Positions 7,818-16,455 of a stretch of 64,000 bases of DNA are shown here, piece by piece (the first letter of the stretch is position 1; each line of letters starts with the position of its first letter). Source of the DNA: DASVCS01 sp036381495 (GTDB lineage: Bacteria > Gemmatimonadota > Gemmatimonadetes > Longimicrobiales > RSA9); the NCBI GenBank assembly GCA_036381495.1, contig DASVCS010000048.1, positions 1 through 64,000 on the forward strand, written 5' to 3'. The notes beneath the pieces were generated by a model. That model saw only the letters and a program-made list of their open reading frames with translations, made no database searches and had not been told where the DNA came from. The position numbers and the translations under genes were made by a program.

Positions 7818-9650
7818 TCAATGCGCGGGCTCGTACGCCCAGTTCAGCACGCCGACGGCGATCCAGGCCAGCCCGATCAGCGGCGGCCACCACAGGCCGG
7901 TCATGAGGAGCGCAGGCGCGAGCACGATGCCGATGGCCGTGAAGAGCGGCCAGTGGGAGGGCCCCGGCATGTGCAGGTCCGGCGCGGCAGGCGCGGTGGC
8001 GAGCGCGCGCACCGATTCCGGCGTATCGCGCAGCGGCTCGCGGCTGTGGACCTCGGGGATCCGGCCGAAGTTGTACGCCGGCGGCGGCGAGGTCGTGGCC
8101 CACTCGAGGGTGTAGGCGCCCCACGGGTTTTCGCCCGCAGGCCGCCCGTGCCGCCAGCTCCGCAGCAGGTTCCAGGCGAAGACGAGCACCGCTACCGCCT
8201 GGAGAAAGGCGCCGATCGTCTCGATCAGGTTGATCGTGCCGAGATTGAGCTCGGCCGCGTAAGTGAAGACCCGACGCGGCATCCCGAGCAGTCCCGCGAA
8301 GTGCATCGGGAAGAACGTCATCGTGCCCCCGATGAACAGGAGCCAGAAGTTCCACTTGCCCAGCGTCTCATCCATGAACCGGCCCGTGACCTTCGGGAAC
8401 CAGTAGTAGATCCCGCCGAACAGGGCCAGGAAGACGCCGCCGAAGATCACGTAATGGAAGTGCGCGACGACGAAGTAGGTGTCGTGCTGCTGAAGGTCGG
8501 ATGGCGCGACGGCGTGCATCATCCCCGAGACTCCGCCGATCGTGAACATGGCGATCATCCCGATGGCGAAGAGCATGGCGGTGGTGAAGCGGATCGATCC
8601 GCCCCACATGGTCGCCAGCCAGTTGAAGATCTTGATGCCGGTCGGGATCGCGATGATCATCGAGCTGACGGCGAAGAAGGAGTTGGCGATCGGGCCGAGG
8701 CCGGTGGTGAACATGTGGTGTGCCCAGACGCCCCAGGAGATGAGACCGATCAGGATCCCCGAGTAGACCATGATCGCGTAGCCGAAGAGCGGCTTCCTCG
8801 AGAAGGTCGGGACGATCTCGCTGATGATGCCGAAGGCGGGCAGGACCAGGATGTAGACCTCGGGGTGCCCGAAGAGCCAGAACAGGTGCTGCCAGAGGAC
8901 GGCGTCGCCGCCCGCCGCGGTCACGAAGAAGGTGGCGCCGAAGAAGCGGTCGAAGCTCAGGAGGATGAGGCCGACGGCAAAGACGGGCAGCGCCGTGATC
9001 AACAGGAAGCTCGTGACGAAGGTCATCCAGGTGAAGAGCGGCATGCGCATGAGCTTCATGCCCGGCGCCCGGAGGTTGGTGATCGTCGTGATGAAGTTGA
9101 TGCCGCCCAGGATCGAGCTGACGCCCAGGATCTGGAGGCCGATCGCCCAGAAGTCGATGTTCGGGCCGGGTGAATATTGCTGGCCCGTGAGCGGCGCATA
9201 GCCGAACCAGCCGCCGTTGGGCGCGGCGCCGAACAGGAAGCTGGCGTTCAAAAAGAGGCCGCCGAAGAGGTAGATCCAGTAGCTGAGCGCGTTCAGTCGG
9301 GGGAACGCGACGTCGCGCGCGCCGATCTGGAGCGGGATCAGGTAGTTGAAGAACGCGACGCCCAACGGCATGGCGACCAGGAAGATCATGGTCGTGCCGT
9401 GCATGGTGAAGATCTGGTTGTAGACGTCCGCGCTCAGGAAGTCGTTCTCGGGACGGGCGAGCTGGGTGCGGATGAGCAACGCCTCGAGGCCGCCCGTGAG
9501 GAAGAAGAACAGCGCGGTCGCGCCGTACATGATGCCGATCCGCTTGTGGTCGACCGTCGTGAGCCAGCTCGACAGGCGCCCACGGCCGCGGCGGCCGGAG
9601 GCGGCCGCCAGATGGCGGGGCTCCACCGTGGCAGTCCCACTGGTTCCCAT
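7818..9650 (-). CDS. ctaD: Cytochrome c oxidase subunit I
   Basis: 610 residues, the catalytic haem-copper subunit of an aerobic A-type oxidase. Visible hallmarks are 'IFTMHGTTMIFLVAMPLG' (low-spin haem His in helix II), 'WLFGHPEVYILVLPAFG' (CuB His and the cross-linked Tyr in helix VI), 'WAHHMFTTG' (two CuB His) and 'HDTYFVVAHFHYV' (haem a3/a ligands). The glutamate in front of the proton exit is present in GHPEVY-type form. The C-terminus adds a stretch with one extra membrane helix pair. ATG 9650 is four bases after the ctaC stop with AGGGGA upstream; the frame open to 9755 overlaps ctaC and is not used. No subunit III gene is found in the window. Confidence 0.95.
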   Translation of the reverse strand: MGTSGTATVEPRHLAAASGRRGRGRLSSWLTTVDHKRIGIMYGATALFFFLTGGLEALLIRTQLARPENDFLSADVYNQIFTMHGTTMIFLVAMPLGVAFFNYLIPLQIGARDVAFPRLNALSYWIYLFGGLFLNASFLFGAAPNGGWFGYAPLTGQQYSPGPNIDFWAIGLQILGVSSILGGINFITTITNLRAPGMKLMRMPLFTWMTFVTSFLLITALPVFAVGLILLSFDRFFGATFFVTAAGGDAVLWQHLFWLFGHPEVYILVLPAFGIISEIVPTFSRKPLFGYAIMVYSGILIGLISWGVWAHHMFTTGLGPIANSFFAVSSMIIAIPTGIKIFNWLATMWGGSIRFTTAMLFAIGMIAMFTIGGVSGMMHAVAPSDLQQHDTYFVVAHFHYVIFGGVFLALFGGIYYWFPKVTGRFMDETLGKWNFWLLFIGGTMTFFPMHFAGLLGMPRRVFTYAAELNLGTINLIETIGAFLQAVAVLVFAWNLLRSWRHGRPAGENPWGAYTLEWATTSPPPAYNFGRIPEVHSREPLRDTPESVRALATAPAAPDLHMPGPSHWPLFTAIGIVLAPALLMTGLWWPPLIGLAWIAVGVLNWAYEPAH

Positions 9651-9654
9651 GGCT

Positions 9655-10779
9655 TCAGTTCCCCTGGCTCGAAGGTGGTACGGAGTCCGTCGCCGACATG
9701 GACGACGGCGTGCCGAGGCTCTCGAGGTAGGCGACGACGGCCTCGACCTCGTCATCGCTCAGACCGGTAGGTGGCAGCCCGCCCGGGCGCGCCTCCGTGC
9801 CCGGCATCAGCGCCCCCGGCTTGACCCGCTGCGGGTCGCGGATCCACGTGGCGAGGTTCTCCGGCGTGTTCTCGAGCAGGCCCGCGCCGATGGCCCAGCG
9901 CGCGCCGAGCCCGGTCAGGTTCGGCCCGACGACGCCGCGCGCGTTCGTGCCCTCGATGGTGTGGCAGGCCATGCAGGCGCTACGCATGAAGATCTCCTTG
10001 CCGCGCGCGGCGAGTGAGCCCGGCGGCGGCGTGACCGGCGTCTTCATGTCCCGCACCCATCCCTCGAATTCCTCCGCGGGTTGCGCGACGACGCGCATGC
10101 GCATGAGCGCGTGCGACGACCCGCAGTACTCGGCGCACTGGCCCGAATAGGCGCCCGGCTCGAAGATCGTGAACATCAGGTGATTGACCCCGTCGCCGTC
10201 CTCCCGGGCCGCCACCGTGATGGGGTTGGTGTCGCGCTTCCCGCCGAGTTGCGGGACCCAGAAGCTGTGGACCACGTCCGCGGAGCTGAGGCGGAGGTGA
10301 ATCGGCCGGCCGACGGGGAGGTGCAGTTCGTTGGCGGTGACGATGTCGTACTGCGGGTAGCGGAACTCCCACCACCATTGGTGGCCGATGACGTCGACGA
10401 CGAGCGCATCGGCGGGCGGCGGCGCGTTGACGTCGAAGATGGTGCGCACCGTGGGGATCGCGATGGCGGTGACGATCACCGCGGGGATGAGCGTCCAGAC
10501 GACCTCGAGCGCGCCGTGGCCGTACACCTGTCGGGGCGCCTCGCGGCCGGGTCGCTCGCGGAAGCGCACGGTCACGTAGATGAGCAGGATCTCGACGAGC
10601 GCGAGGATGCCCAGCATCCACCAGAAGGCGTGGGCGAGGACGTCGTTGAGCCGGATGCCGAAATCCGTGACCGGCCGGAACGTGGTCTGCGGGTACTCGC
10701 CCGCGCAGCCGGCGAGCGCGGCGACGCAGAGGATGGCCGCGAGCGTGAGTGCCGGGGCGCGGCGTGTGGGCGCGCTCAT
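9655..10779 (-). CDS. ctaC: Cytochrome c oxidase subunit II with fused cytochrome c domain (caa3 type), lipoprotein
   Basis: 374 residues. A lipoprotein signal ends at 'ALAGC' (Cys25); two membrane helices follow (about 45-65 and 90-110). The CuA domain then contains 'GHQWWWEFRYP', 'VVHSFWVPQLGGKRD' and the CuA ligand motif 'CAEYCGSSHALMRM'. A C-terminal cytochrome c domain has 'CMACHTI' (CxxCH) and a downstream Met (ALMPGTEA). It accepts electrons at CuA and passes them to CtaD. Its ATG overlaps the stop of the preceding DUF2249 gene (ATGA), showing tight coupling. The fused haem c makes this a caa3 oxidase that need not rely on soluble cytochrome c. Confidence 0.94.
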   Translation of the reverse strand: MSAPTRRAPALTLAAILCVAALAGCAGEYPQTTFRPVTDFGIRLNDVLAHAFWWMLGILALVEILLIYVTVRFRERPGREAPRQVYGHGALEVVWTLIPAVIVTAIAIPTVRTIFDVNAPPPADALVVDVIGHQWWWEFRYPQYDIVTANELHLPVGRPIHLRLSSADVVHSFWVPQLGGKRDTNPITVAAREDGDGVNHLMFTIFEPGAYSGQCAEYCGSSHALMRMRVVAQPAEEFEGWVRDMKTPVTPPPGSLAARGKEIFMRSACMACHTIEGTNARGVVGPNLTGLGARWAIGAGLLENTPENLATWIRDPQRVKPGALMPGTEARPGGLPPTGLSDDEVEAVVAYLESLGTPSSMSATDSVPPSSQGN

Positions 10780-11042
10780 CCGTCCGCGTTCCGTTTCTCG
10801 ACGCGCACGCGCCACACTTCGGGGCCCCGTTCGACGTACTCGAAGCGGAACGCCTCATCGCCTTGCGTCGCCTTGAGCGTGTAGTACATGCACGTGGGGT
10901 CGTGGTCGACCGTGAGGTGGAGGGTCCCGCCGGGCGGCAGCGCCTCGTAGGCGCCCATGATCCGGTCGTACCGGTCCTTGGGGAGGACGGGCCGGACGTC
11001 CAGTTCCACCGGCCGGGGACGACTCCGGGTGTTGGTGGCCAT
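10776..11042 (-). CDS. DUF2249 domain protein
   Basis: 88 residues forming a single DUF2249 domain: 'VELDVRPVLPKDRYDRI', a 'LPPGGTLHLTVDHDPTCMYY' centre with the family's DHDP motif, and the 'GPEVWRVRVEKR' end. DUF2249 has no settled biochemical role; it is often found near nitrogen-oxide and respiratory genes. A GTG at 11051 is possible, but AAGGAG eight bases before ATG 11042 fits that start better. Its stop overlaps the start of ctaC (ATGA), so the two are translated together. One of three DUF2249 genes in this operon. Confidence 0.82.
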   Translation of the reverse strand: MATNTRSRPRPVELDVRPVLPKDRYDRIMGAYEALPPGGTLHLTVDHDPTCMYYTLKATQGDEAFRFEYVERGPEVWRVRVEKRNADG

Positions 11043-11055
11043 GGTGTTCACTCCT

Positions 11056-11808
11056 TCATGTCAATGCGCGGTCGAGTCGAACGAGTGACGGATCGGCGGC
11101 CTTGCTCCCGCACCCCCATCCGCCGCTGCGACCGAGCCAAGCGCTCCACGCGATGCGGTAGCGCGGCGTGCTGGGCGCGAGCGCGAGCGCGCCGTCATAG
11201 CCGCGGAGGGTGAGGCGCGCCATGAGTGCGCCGATGCCGCGTCCCTCGTGCTGCGCGGCCTCGGGTCCACCGCCGAGGAGCCGGATGTGGCGTAGAGAGG
11301 GGCCGGCCACCTCGAGGACCGAGGCGGCGGCGCCGCTCACGTCGCCGGCGGCCGGATCCACGTCCCAGGCGAGCGCGAGCGCGCGGGCGGGCGCGCGTTC
11401 GACCGCGTGCCGGAGCCGCGCGACCTCGGCGGGATCGGAGCCGTGTTCGAGGAGCAGCGTGCCGCCGGCGTGCGCGTAGGTCGCGGCGGCGGCGAGCAGC
11501 GCCTCCTCGGGCGGGCGGTCTCCATCGCGGGGCGCGATGATCGGCGCGCGGAGCGCAGCCGAGAGCCGGGCGGCAGCGGGGCTGTACGCCTCCGTCCGGT
11601 CGGCGGCGCGAAACGCCACGATCGGGATGCCCCTGCCTTCGGCGCGGAGCCGGTGCTCTTCCAGGCGGACTGGATCGAGGGCCGGGCCGATCCCGTGGCC
11701 GTGGCCGGACACGAGTTCGAGCCCCGCGAGCCCCCGCCGCGCGCAGGCGGCGAGGAGCTCATCCAGCGTGCAGTCGGCGGCCGCGGCCGTGCTCAGGACC
11801 AGACGCAC
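11056..11808 (-). CDS. TIM-barrel sugar phosphate isomerase/epimerase-like protein
   Basis: 250 residues resembling the xylose isomerase-like/AP-endonuclease 2 TIM-barrel family. Strand-like repeats include 'LAGLELVSGHGHGIGP', 'IPIVAFRAAD', 'GGTLLLEHGSDPAEV', 'ALAWDVDPAAG' and 'IRLLGGGPEAAQHEGRG'. Several usual metal ligands (Glu, His, Asp, His) can be placed, but I cannot confirm the full site. GTG start, four bases after the preceding DUF2249 gene. Its place between two DUF2249 genes in an oxidase operon is odd for a sugar enzyme; a non-sugar role is possible. Confidence 0.65.
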   Translation of the reverse strand: MRLVLSTAAAADCTLDELLAACARRGLAGLELVSGHGHGIGPALDPVRLEEHRLRAEGRGIPIVAFRAADRTEAYSPAAARLSAALRAPIIAPRDGDRPPEEALLAAAATYAHAGGTLLLEHGSDPAEVARLRHAVERAPARALALAWDVDPAAGDVSGAAASVLEVAGPSLRHIRLLGGGPEAAQHEGRGIGALMARLTLRGYDGALALAPSTPRYRIAWSAWLGRSGGWGCGSKAADPSLVRLDRALT

Positions 11809-11812
11809 GCCG

Positions 11813-12055
11813 CTACCGCTTCGAGATCCGGACGCGCCAGACGTCCGGGCCCTGCTCGAGGTACTCCCACCCGAAACGGTCGGGGTACTCGAAGGAGAAC
11901 TGGTGCCGCAGCGGAACGGGATCGTGGTCGTTCACCAGGATGAACGCCTCGCCCGGCTGGAGCGCCGCGAAGGTCTGGAAGATGGCCGGGTGCTTCTCGC
12001 GCGGCGGAATGACGCGCACGTCCAGCTCGGCCGGCTGCTTCTGCGTCTCGGACAT
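11813..12055 (-). CDS. DUF2249 domain protein
   Basis: 80 residues, one DUF2249 domain with 'AELDVRVIPPREKHPAIF', 'LQPGEAFILVNDHDPVPLRH' (intact DHDP) and 'GPDVWRVRISKR'. It shares the same framework as the protein at 10776-11042. A strong AGGAGGAGAGG ribosome site precedes ATG 12055. It lies inside the operon, 32 bases after the two-domain DUF2249 gene. The conserved acidic/histidine centre suggests metal or small-ligand binding, but this is inference. Confidence 0.82.
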   Translation of the reverse strand: MSETQKQPAELDVRVIPPREKHPAIFQTFAALQPGEAFILVNDHDPVPLRHQFSFEYPDRFGWEYLEQGPDVWRVRISKR

Positions 12056-12087
12056 GAGATCCTCTCCTCCTGAGGCCTGTGGTTTCG

Positions 12088-13179
12088 TCAGCTTCCGCCC
12101 GGCGGAGGTCGATCCTCCGCCCGGCGCCGGATGAACACGCGTACGAGATCCTTCGACTGCTCACGGATCTCGTAGGTGAAGCCGCGCGCCTCGAGCTGTG
12201 GCAGGAGGAAGCGCGGCACGCGTACGTTGATCTGGAGCAGGGTCGCGCCCGCGGGGAGCGTCTCGAGCGCCTCGAGCGTGCGGACCATGGGCTCGGGCGG
12301 CTCGAGGCCGCGGACGTCCAGGACGACGACGTCATCATCGCCGTCCGCACCGGTATCGGCGGACGCCGCGGCCCCCGACGAATCGCCTCCGGCACCGGTG
12401 GACGCCGGGGCCGAAACCGCGGCGTGCGGCGGTTCGGCTCGATCCGGCGTCGCACCGGCGGCCGGATAGAACCAGACGCGCCAGTCGTCCTCGGCGAACT
12501 GCTCGGTCCAGTGGTCGAAGCCCTGCTTCGCCATGACGGCGTAGAGCGGGACCGGCTCGAAGATCGCGCGCAGCCGCAGCACGCCGCCGGGCGGCAGTTC
12601 ACGCCGCGCCGCCATGATGCGGCTGAACGGCTCCTGGCCGCGCCGCAGGTCGTCCCGCACGTCCAGGTCGACGATCCGCTCGGCGGGGAGAGCGGCGAGC
12701 GCGGGCGGCGGTCCGGCTGTGGAGGCGCGGTCCGGGCCGTCCGGCGCGGCCGCTGGACCGGCATCCGGCTTCGCGCCCGGCGCGGCCGCGACAGCCGCCG
12801 CCACGCCCGTCGGCACCTGGACGGCATCGGCCGTGGCCGCGCGCGGCTTCGGGTCGGCGGGCGGGCCGCTCGCACGGCGCTCCGGTGTGCCCGCCGCGTC
12901 GGGCGCGTGCGCGCGGACCTCGGGGCCGGAGTCGTCGCCCGGCGCGCCGAGCGCCTCGTTGAGCCGCGCGACCAGCGAATCGACCGGGATGCCCGCCATC
13001 TTCGCCGCCTGCTCGATCGTCACCAGCCGCGCCATGGTCTTGCGCATGGCCGGCCTGCGGAGTCGCTCGAAGGCGCCCGAGAGGCCGACGAAGACGTCGA
13101 CCAGCCGCTCGTCCCGCGCGAGCACCGAGGCCACCCGATCCGTGGGGCGCACCGGCCCGGTTGCCGGCCGGCTCACCAC
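12088..13179 (-). CDS. DUF1858 + two DUF2249 domains
   Basis: 363 residues. The N-terminus (about 45-75) looks like a DUF1858 helix bundle ('LVTIEQAAKMAGIPVDSLVARLNEAL', shown in part). After an Ala/Pro-rich linker come two DUF2249-like domains, about 165-240 ('VDLDVRDDLRRGQEPF', 'LPPGGVLRLRAIFEPVPLY') and about 285-360 ('VVLDVRGLEPPEPM', 'LPAGATLLQINVRVPRFLL'). Unlike the single-domain proteins in the operon, both have lost the DHDP motif (FEPVP and VRVP instead), so they may have a structural or regulatory rather than ligand-binding role. GTG start at 13179 overlaps the end of the DUF59 gene and has AGGAAGG upstream. Confidence 0.75.
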   Translation of the reverse strand: MVSRPATGPVRPTDRVASVLARDERLVDVFVGLSGAFERLRRPAMRKTMARLVTIEQAAKMAGIPVDSLVARLNEALGAPGDDSGPEVRAHAPDAAGTPERRASGPPADPKPRAATADAVQVPTGVAAAVAAAPGAKPDAGPAAAPDGPDRASTAGPPPALAALPAERIVDLDVRDDLRRGQEPFSRIMAARRELPPGGVLRLRAIFEPVPLYAVMAKQGFDHWTEQFAEDDWRVWFYPAAGATPDRAEPPHAAVSAPASTGAGGDSSGAAASADTGADGDDDVVVLDVRGLEPPEPMVRTLEALETLPAGATLLQINVRVPRFLLPQLEARGFTYEIREQSKDLVRVFIRRRAEDRPPPGGS

Positions 13180-13553
13180 GCACCTTCCTGGATCATGCCC
13201 GGGTGCCAGCGCGGCTCGAAGACGAGGTCCGGCTCGACGCCGCGCACCCCGGGCACCGCCTGCACGGCCTGGATGACGCCCTTCGTGATGTGCCGCTCCA
13301 TCGGGCAGCCCGGCGTGGTCAGCGAGTAGGTCACGCGCACCGAATCCCCGTCGATCACGAGGTCGTAGACCAGACCGAGCGTCACGATGTCGAGCCCGAT
13401 CTCGGGGTCGATCACCTTCCGGAGCGCGTCCCAGACCAGGCCTTCATCGATGCCCGCCGGTTCGGGCGCCGCGGCGGCATCGGATGGCGCGGCATCGAGC
13501 GCCGCCGCGGCGTCGTGGAACGCGTTCTTGTCCTTTCTCCCGGGCCATCTCAT
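13173..13553 (-). CDS. DUF59/MIP18-type iron-sulfur assembly protein
   Basis: 126 residues. After a 30-residue Ala-rich start, a DUF59 (PaaD/SufT-like) domain follows: 'LRKVIDPEIGLDIVTLGLVY', 'VTYSLTTPGCPMERHI' with the conserved TTPGCP cysteine, and a 'VRGVEPDLVFEPRW' end. Proteins of this family help load or insert Fe-S clusters or act with Mrp-type ATPases. ATG 13553 overlaps the stop of the membrane protein upstream (ATGA); Mrp, encoded two genes earlier, is the obvious partner. Confidence 0.85.
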   Translation of the reverse strand: MRWPGRKDKNAFHDAAAALDAAPSDAAAAPEPAGIDEGLVWDALRKVIDPEIGLDIVTLGLVYDLVIDGDSVRVTYSLTTPGCPMERHITKGVIQAVQAVPGVRGVEPDLVFEPRWHPGMIQEGAW

Positions 13554-14914
13554 CCCGGCCTCCTTCGCGCGATGTGGAACATCTGGAGTACTTCCGTTGC
13601 GGCGCCGCCGGCGAAAGCGACCGCGGCCAGCCGCGCGGCGCCGGGCGCGCCCGCCAGCGTCGCGATGATGAGGCCGAGCGCGCCCGCGGCGAGGAGCGCA
13701 CCGGCAGCGTGGGCCGGCCGCGCGCCGAACAGCTCGGCCACCCGCGGCACCGGCCGCTTCCCGGCGAGCGGCCCGAAGCGGTGGTACCAGACCAGGAACG
13801 GGACGACCTTGTAGTAGATCCCGGCCACGAAGAGCGTGAGTCCGCCGAGGACCAGCGCGGTCACGTACGCGACGCCGAGCCGCGGCGCGGCGAGGCCGCG
13901 AGCGAGCGCGAACGGCGCCATGGCGAGCGCCAGCGCGAGGAAGGCGAGCGCGACGCCCGCGAGGCGGAGCCCGGGGTCGAGCTTCGGCTTGATCCGGTGC
14001 CGGAAGAAGAGCGCGGCCTGGAGCAGGAACGCGGCGGCGCCGGCGCCGATCAGCAGCGCGGGTACGAGGATCCCCCAGCGCGCGGTGAGGTGCCAGGCCG
14101 CGAGCAGCCCCACACCGCCGGCGAGCAGCGCCACGGCCGCGACGGCCGGTCGGCCGCTCGCGCCGTGGCTCAGCAGGAACATCGGCAGCAGGCGGTGCGC
14201 GACGCCGACGACCACGAGCAGGACCCATCCCGCGATCGCGACGTGCAGGTGTACGCCGAGCGCGAGGAAGCGGTGTGCGCCCAGGTACCCCCAGCGGAGA
14301 TTGCCGGCGAGCGTGAGTCCGAGCGCGATGGTCACGAAGAGGAAGACGCCCGCGCCGGCGAGCGCCCACCACGTCACGTCGCGCGTCCGCGCCCGCGCCA
14401 GCGTCATCGCCAGGTTGCCGAGGAAGAGGAGCAGGCCCGTGGTGAACAGCGCCGCGCCGGCCAGGAGCGGGGTGTGCGCGCCCGCCGCGAGTCCGCCGAC
14501 GAAGAGTGCGAGTCCGGGCACGTACAGCCAGAACGTGATGTGCGCGAGCCGCTCCGAGCGGATCGGCGTGCCGAGCGCGACCGGCAGGAACTGGTAGAGC
14601 GCGCCCAGGATCGATGTGGTGATCCAGCCGAGCGTGAACAGGTGCGTCGTCGCGACCACGCGCGAGAGCGGAAACAGCCCCAGCGCCAGGTGCGGCGCCA
14701 CGGCGACGAGTCCGAGCGAGCCCAGGAGCCAGAAGCCGAGCGCCGCGGCGAAGTGCTCGCCCGGCAGCCGGAACGGCGGCGCCTGCGCGCTCGCGAGTCC
14801 GCCGGGGCCGGGCATCCCGCTCGCCACCGGGGGTCGCGCGGCCGCCGGGACGCCGCCGGCCGCACCCACGGCCGCGCCGCCGCCCGTGCTCCGGACCGGG
14901 CCCGCCGCGCTCAC
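13550..14914 (-). CDS. Haem-copper-oxidase-like membrane protein with two tandem half-modules
   Basis: 454 residues with roughly twelve hydrophobic helices. Two internal segments resemble each other and two short proteins elsewhere in the window: 'VVATTHLFTLGWITTSILG' then 'ALYQFLP', and 'GVHLHVAIAGWVLLVVVGV' then 'AHRLLPM'. The helix-borne His followed by a G-W/F and an H/Q-x-L/I-P motif is like helices II and VI of haem-copper oxidase subunit I, suggesting haem binding. The complete CuB ligand set and the GHPEVY motif are absent, so it is not a normal oxidase; NnrS-like or NO-binding roles are possible. GTG start overlaps the mrp stop (GTGA); the stop overlaps the DUF59 start. Confidence 0.75.
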   Translation of the reverse strand: MSAAGPVRSTGGGAAVGAAGGVPAAARPPVASGMPGPGGLASAQAPPFRLPGEHFAAALGFWLLGSLGLVAVAPHLALGLFPLSRVVATTHLFTLGWITTSILGALYQFLPVALGTPIRSERLAHITFWLYVPGLALFVGGLAAGAHTPLLAGAALFTTGLLLFLGNLAMTLARARTRDVTWWALAGAGVFLFVTIALGLTLAGNLRWGYLGAHRFLALGVHLHVAIAGWVLLVVVGVAHRLLPMFLLSHGASGRPAVAAVALLAGGVGLLAAWHLTARWGILVPALLIGAGAAAFLLQAALFFRHRIKPKLDPGLRLAGVALAFLALALAMAPFALARGLAAPRLGVAYVTALVLGGLTLFVAGIYYKVVPFLVWYHRFGPLAGKRPVPRVAELFGARPAHAAGALLAAGALGLIIATLAGAPGAARLAAVAFAGGAATEVLQMFHIARRRPG

Positions 14915-16242
14915 GTCACCACCTCCGGGACCGGCATGGGTCGGACCCGGCCTGCGGCGGCGACTCCGTCGGCGCTCGCCGCGCCGGCACGTTGCGGGCG
15001 TGGGCCGCCGTCATCGCGATGACCGGCGCCCGGCGCCCGGGCGGCGGCGTCCGGAAGGCCGCCATTCTCGGCCGTGCCGCGGGTGCCAGCGCCCCGCACA
15101 CCGCCATCCTCGGCCGCGTCGGGAGCGCCGGAGCCCGGCGTACGCCCATCCCCGCGAATGGGCGCCGGCGCGCGCACCGCCGCCTCCGCGAGCCCGCGCT
15201 CGACGGCGTCCGCGATCGAAGCGAACGCCCGCGCGACCGCGCCCGTCGGCTCCGCCACTCCGGGCGGCGCGCCGTGATCCGTGCCCTCGACGACCGTCTC
15301 ATCGAACGGGACCGCGCCGAGGAGCGGCGCCCCCGCCGTGCGCGCCAGCGCCTCGCCGCCCCCCGATCCGAACGGGTGGGAGCGCCGGCCGCACGTGCAC
15401 AGCGCGTAGCTCATGTTCTCGACCACGCCCAGCACCGGCGCGCCCAGCTTCCGGAACATCTCGAGCGCCTTCGCCGCCTCGAGCGCCGCGAGGCGCTGCG
15501 GCGTCGTCACGACCACGGCGCCGTCCACGACCACCGCCTGCGCCAGCGAAAGCGGCACATCGCCGGTGCCGGGCGGCAGATCCACGACCAGGACGTCGAG
15601 CTCCGGCCAGAGCACGCCGTGCGCGAACTGCTTCACCGCCTTCGAGACCATCGGCCCGCGCCACACCGCCGGCGACTCGGGCCCCAGGAAGAAGCCGAAC
15701 GAGACGAGCGCCATGCCGTGCACCTCGAGCGGGAGGATCTTCCGGTCCTCCGTCAGCCCCACGCGCGCCGCGCCATCCTCGATGCCCAGGATCACCGGCA
15801 GCGAAGGGCCGTAGATGTCCGCGTCGAGCAGGCCGACCCGCCGCCCCCGCGCCCGCAGTGCCACCGCCAGCCCCGCGGCCACCGTGCTCTTGCCGACGCC
15901 CCCCTTCCCCGCGCCGACCGCGACCACGTGCCGCACGCCCGGGAGCCGGCCACGCCCGGCCCACGGGTCCGCCACACCGGCGGTCCGTCGCTCCGGCGGA
16001 AGGATCTGCACCTCGCTGCGCACTGCGCCCGCCGCCCGCAGCTTCTCCCGGATCGCAGTCCTGAGGAGGTCCGGGACCTCCTCGCGCTCCGTCGAGAGCG
16101 CGAGCGAGACGTGGACCCGGCCGTTCCGGACGGCCACGGACCGGACCAGCCCCAGCGCGACGATGTCGCGCTTCAGCCCCGGATAGGGCACCTCCGCGAG
16201 TGCGCGGCGGACATCGGCTTCGGTCAGCGGATCGGGATTCAT
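14911..16242 (-). CDS. mrp: Mrp/ApbC-type P-loop ATPase for Fe-S cluster delivery
   Basis: 443 residues. N-terminal DUF59 domain (about 5-85), then a deviant Walker A 'GAGKGGVGKSTVAAGLA' and the family blocks 'LLDADIYGPSLPVILG', 'VWRGPMVSKAVKQF' and 'LVVDLPPGTGD'. An extra Ala/Pro/Gly-rich tail of about 90 residues follows the ATPase core, which is unusual. 'ENMSYALCTCGRRSHPFG' holds a CxC in place of the usual CxxC. Mrp proteins carry Fe-S clusters to apo-enzymes. Start: ATG 16242 (third codon of the longer frame) has GGCGGAGG at good distance. First gene of the operon running to 5468; a CRP-like palindrome lies 45-60 bases upstream. Confidence 0.9.
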   Translation of the reverse strand: MNPDPLTEADVRRALAEVPYPGLKRDIVALGLVRSVAVRNGRVHVSLALSTEREEVPDLLRTAIREKLRAAGAVRSEVQILPPERRTAGVADPWAGRGRLPGVRHVVAVGAGKGGVGKSTVAAGLAVALRARGRRVGLLDADIYGPSLPVILGIEDGAARVGLTEDRKILPLEVHGMALVSFGFFLGPESPAVWRGPMVSKAVKQFAHGVLWPELDVLVVDLPPGTGDVPLSLAQAVVVDGAVVVTTPQRLAALEAAKALEMFRKLGAPVLGVVENMSYALCTCGRRSHPFGSGGGEALARTAGAPLLGAVPFDETVVEGTDHGAPPGVAEPTGAVARAFASIADAVERGLAEAAVRAPAPIRGDGRTPGSGAPDAAEDGGVRGAGTRGTAENGGLPDAAARAPGAGHRDDGGPRPQRAGAASADGVAAAGRVRPMPVPEVVT

Positions 16243-16286
16243 TCTCATCCTCCGCCACCAATCTCGCCGGCCGCCGGGGGGCGCGC

Positions 16287-16302
16287 CGTGACGTGGATCA
16301 CA
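16287..16302. promoter_or_regulatory. CRP/FNR-type palindrome upstream of the mrp-caa3 operon
   Basis: CGTGACGTGGATCACA matches the TGTGA-N6-TCACA consensus at 9 of 10 defined positions. It lies 45-60 bases before the mrp ATG, where an activator could bind. A perfect copy occurs at 24711-24726, and a Crp/Fnr regulator with CRP-like recognition residues is encoded at 22467-23162. Confidence 0.5.
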
Positions 16303-16455
16303 CCGGGATGGGGCGGGAGGAGGAGCGGGGTGGCGCGGCGGCTTTGGCTGCGGCCTACGCTCTGGCCGCGCGCCGGGGGGCGTCCCATCCGGGACGGCAC
16401 CGGCGCGACGACGCCGGTGGGCGGCTGGAGTGCGCCGGTGTCGGGCGGGGTCGGG

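Noticed and set aside
13484..15022. 512-residue highly charged open frame
   Set aside because: Complement of the polytopic membrane gene; the apparent Glu/Arg-rich repeats are simply the reverse of hydrophobic codons.
15299..16261. Alternative 320-residue frame over mrp
   Set aside because: The overlapping frame carries the complete Mrp motif set, this one none.
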